In this document: positions 5,218 through 5,455 of the stretch, in pieces
Numbering within the stretch: the stretch's first letter is position 1
Layout of the letters: the number at the start of each line of letters is the position of its first letter
DNA from: an uncultured Acidobacteriota bacterium
Lineage (GTDB): Bacteria > Acidobacteriota > Blastocatellia > Pyrinomonadales > Pyrinomonadaceae
DNA length: 5,455 bases
Assembly: GCA_902826505.1 (NCBI GenBank)
Contig: CADEFG010000376.1
Location: forward strand, 1 to 5,455
Reading direction: 5' to 3'
The notes under the pieces: generated by a model
Told to the model about the DNA's origin: nothing
Seen by the model: the letters and a program-made list of their open reading frames with translations, nothing else
Databases searched by the model: none
Made by a program: the position numbers and the translations under genes

Positions 5218-5455
5218 ATGGAGGAAAAATTAGATGAAAAAATAGCTACTCATCTTTATGATTTTGCTAAATCCTTTATTGAAAAAGATTGGATTGAAAG
5301 ATGGTTGCATTTTTTACTGGAAAAGCCAGAAAAGGCTTTTATGGAATTAGTCAAATTTGAAAGACACAGAAATAAAAAGACAACGAGCTATTTTCAAAAT
5401 AACACCGAGATTGAAAAATTACTTGGAAAAGATTTTGAAAAAGTAAAAGGAATTT
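5218..5455 (+). CDS. AT-rich hypothetical protein, N-terminal part (runs off the right edge)
   Basis: An ATG at 5218 opens a frame of 79 codons with no stop before the window ends. GGAG ends 5 nt upstream, a good ribosome site. The visible protein is soluble-looking, helical and rich in K, E and F, beginning MEEKLDEKIATHLYDFAKSF, with no signal peptide or membrane helix. I do not recognise a family. By my count these 238 bases have 66 G or C (about 28%), far below the preceding genes, and codons are strongly A/T-ending (AAA, GAA, TTT, TTA). This points to horizontal acquisition or a different mutational history. It lies 44 bp after the propeller gene in the same direction, but the composition change argues against a shared job. 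Confidence 0.65.
   Translation, partial: MEEKLDEKIATHLYDFAKSFIEKDWIERWLHFLLEKPEKAFMELVKFERHRNKKTTSYFQNNTEIEKLLGKDFEKVKGI

Overview
The window is bacterial and mid-GC: one sampled line (4081-4140) is 48% GC. It falls to about 28% GC in the last 238 bases. The gene content (hybrid CHASE3 sensor kinase, NadM-Nudix fusion, NADAR protein, exported TPR/SMP-30-like propeller) and overall style suggest an environmental Gram-negative, possibly an acidobacterium of the Blastocatellia type. That placement is a guess from composition and content, with no marker gene to confirm it.

Layout. Positions 2182 down to 1 (minus strand) hold one long open frame that runs off the left edge. It encodes a membrane-anchored hybrid sensor histidine kinase with TM1, CHASE3, TM2, coiled coil, PAS/PAC, HisKA, HATPase_c and the first part of a receiver domain. 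Positions 2183-2344 are a 162-bp divergent control region. It carries small dyads, weak back-to-back promoter candidates that share one palindromic TTGCAA, and, just before the next gene, two tandem hairpins with purine loops, the second presenting the Shine-Dalgarno.

Positions 2345-5173 (plus strand) form a compact three-gene set. First is a bifunctional NMN adenylyltransferase/Nudix ADP-ribose hydrolase (nadM-Nudix type). After a 42-bp spacer with a perfect 12-bp inverted repeat comes a NADAR-family protein. After a 6-bp spacer comes an exported protein with TPR repeats and a six-bladed-propeller-like C-terminus. The first two belong together biochemically: NAD synthesis plus ADP-ribose breakdown in one polypeptide, next to a family linked to ADP-ribose and N-glycosidic chemistry, including removal of ADP-ribose from guanine bases. 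The third is exported, and its link to NAD chemistry is unknown.

Positions 5174-5455 change character. A short 9-bp-period repeat (CACAGAG-like) leads into an AT-rich, lysine/glutamate-rich open frame that runs off the right edge and that I do not recognise. It looks like a later insertion or the start of an unrelated accessory locus.

The most interesting points are the NadM-Nudix/NADAR pairing and the RNA structures at both of their ribosome binding sites, which suggest translational control. No rRNA, tRNA, CRISPR array, insertion sequence or clear intrinsic terminator was seen.
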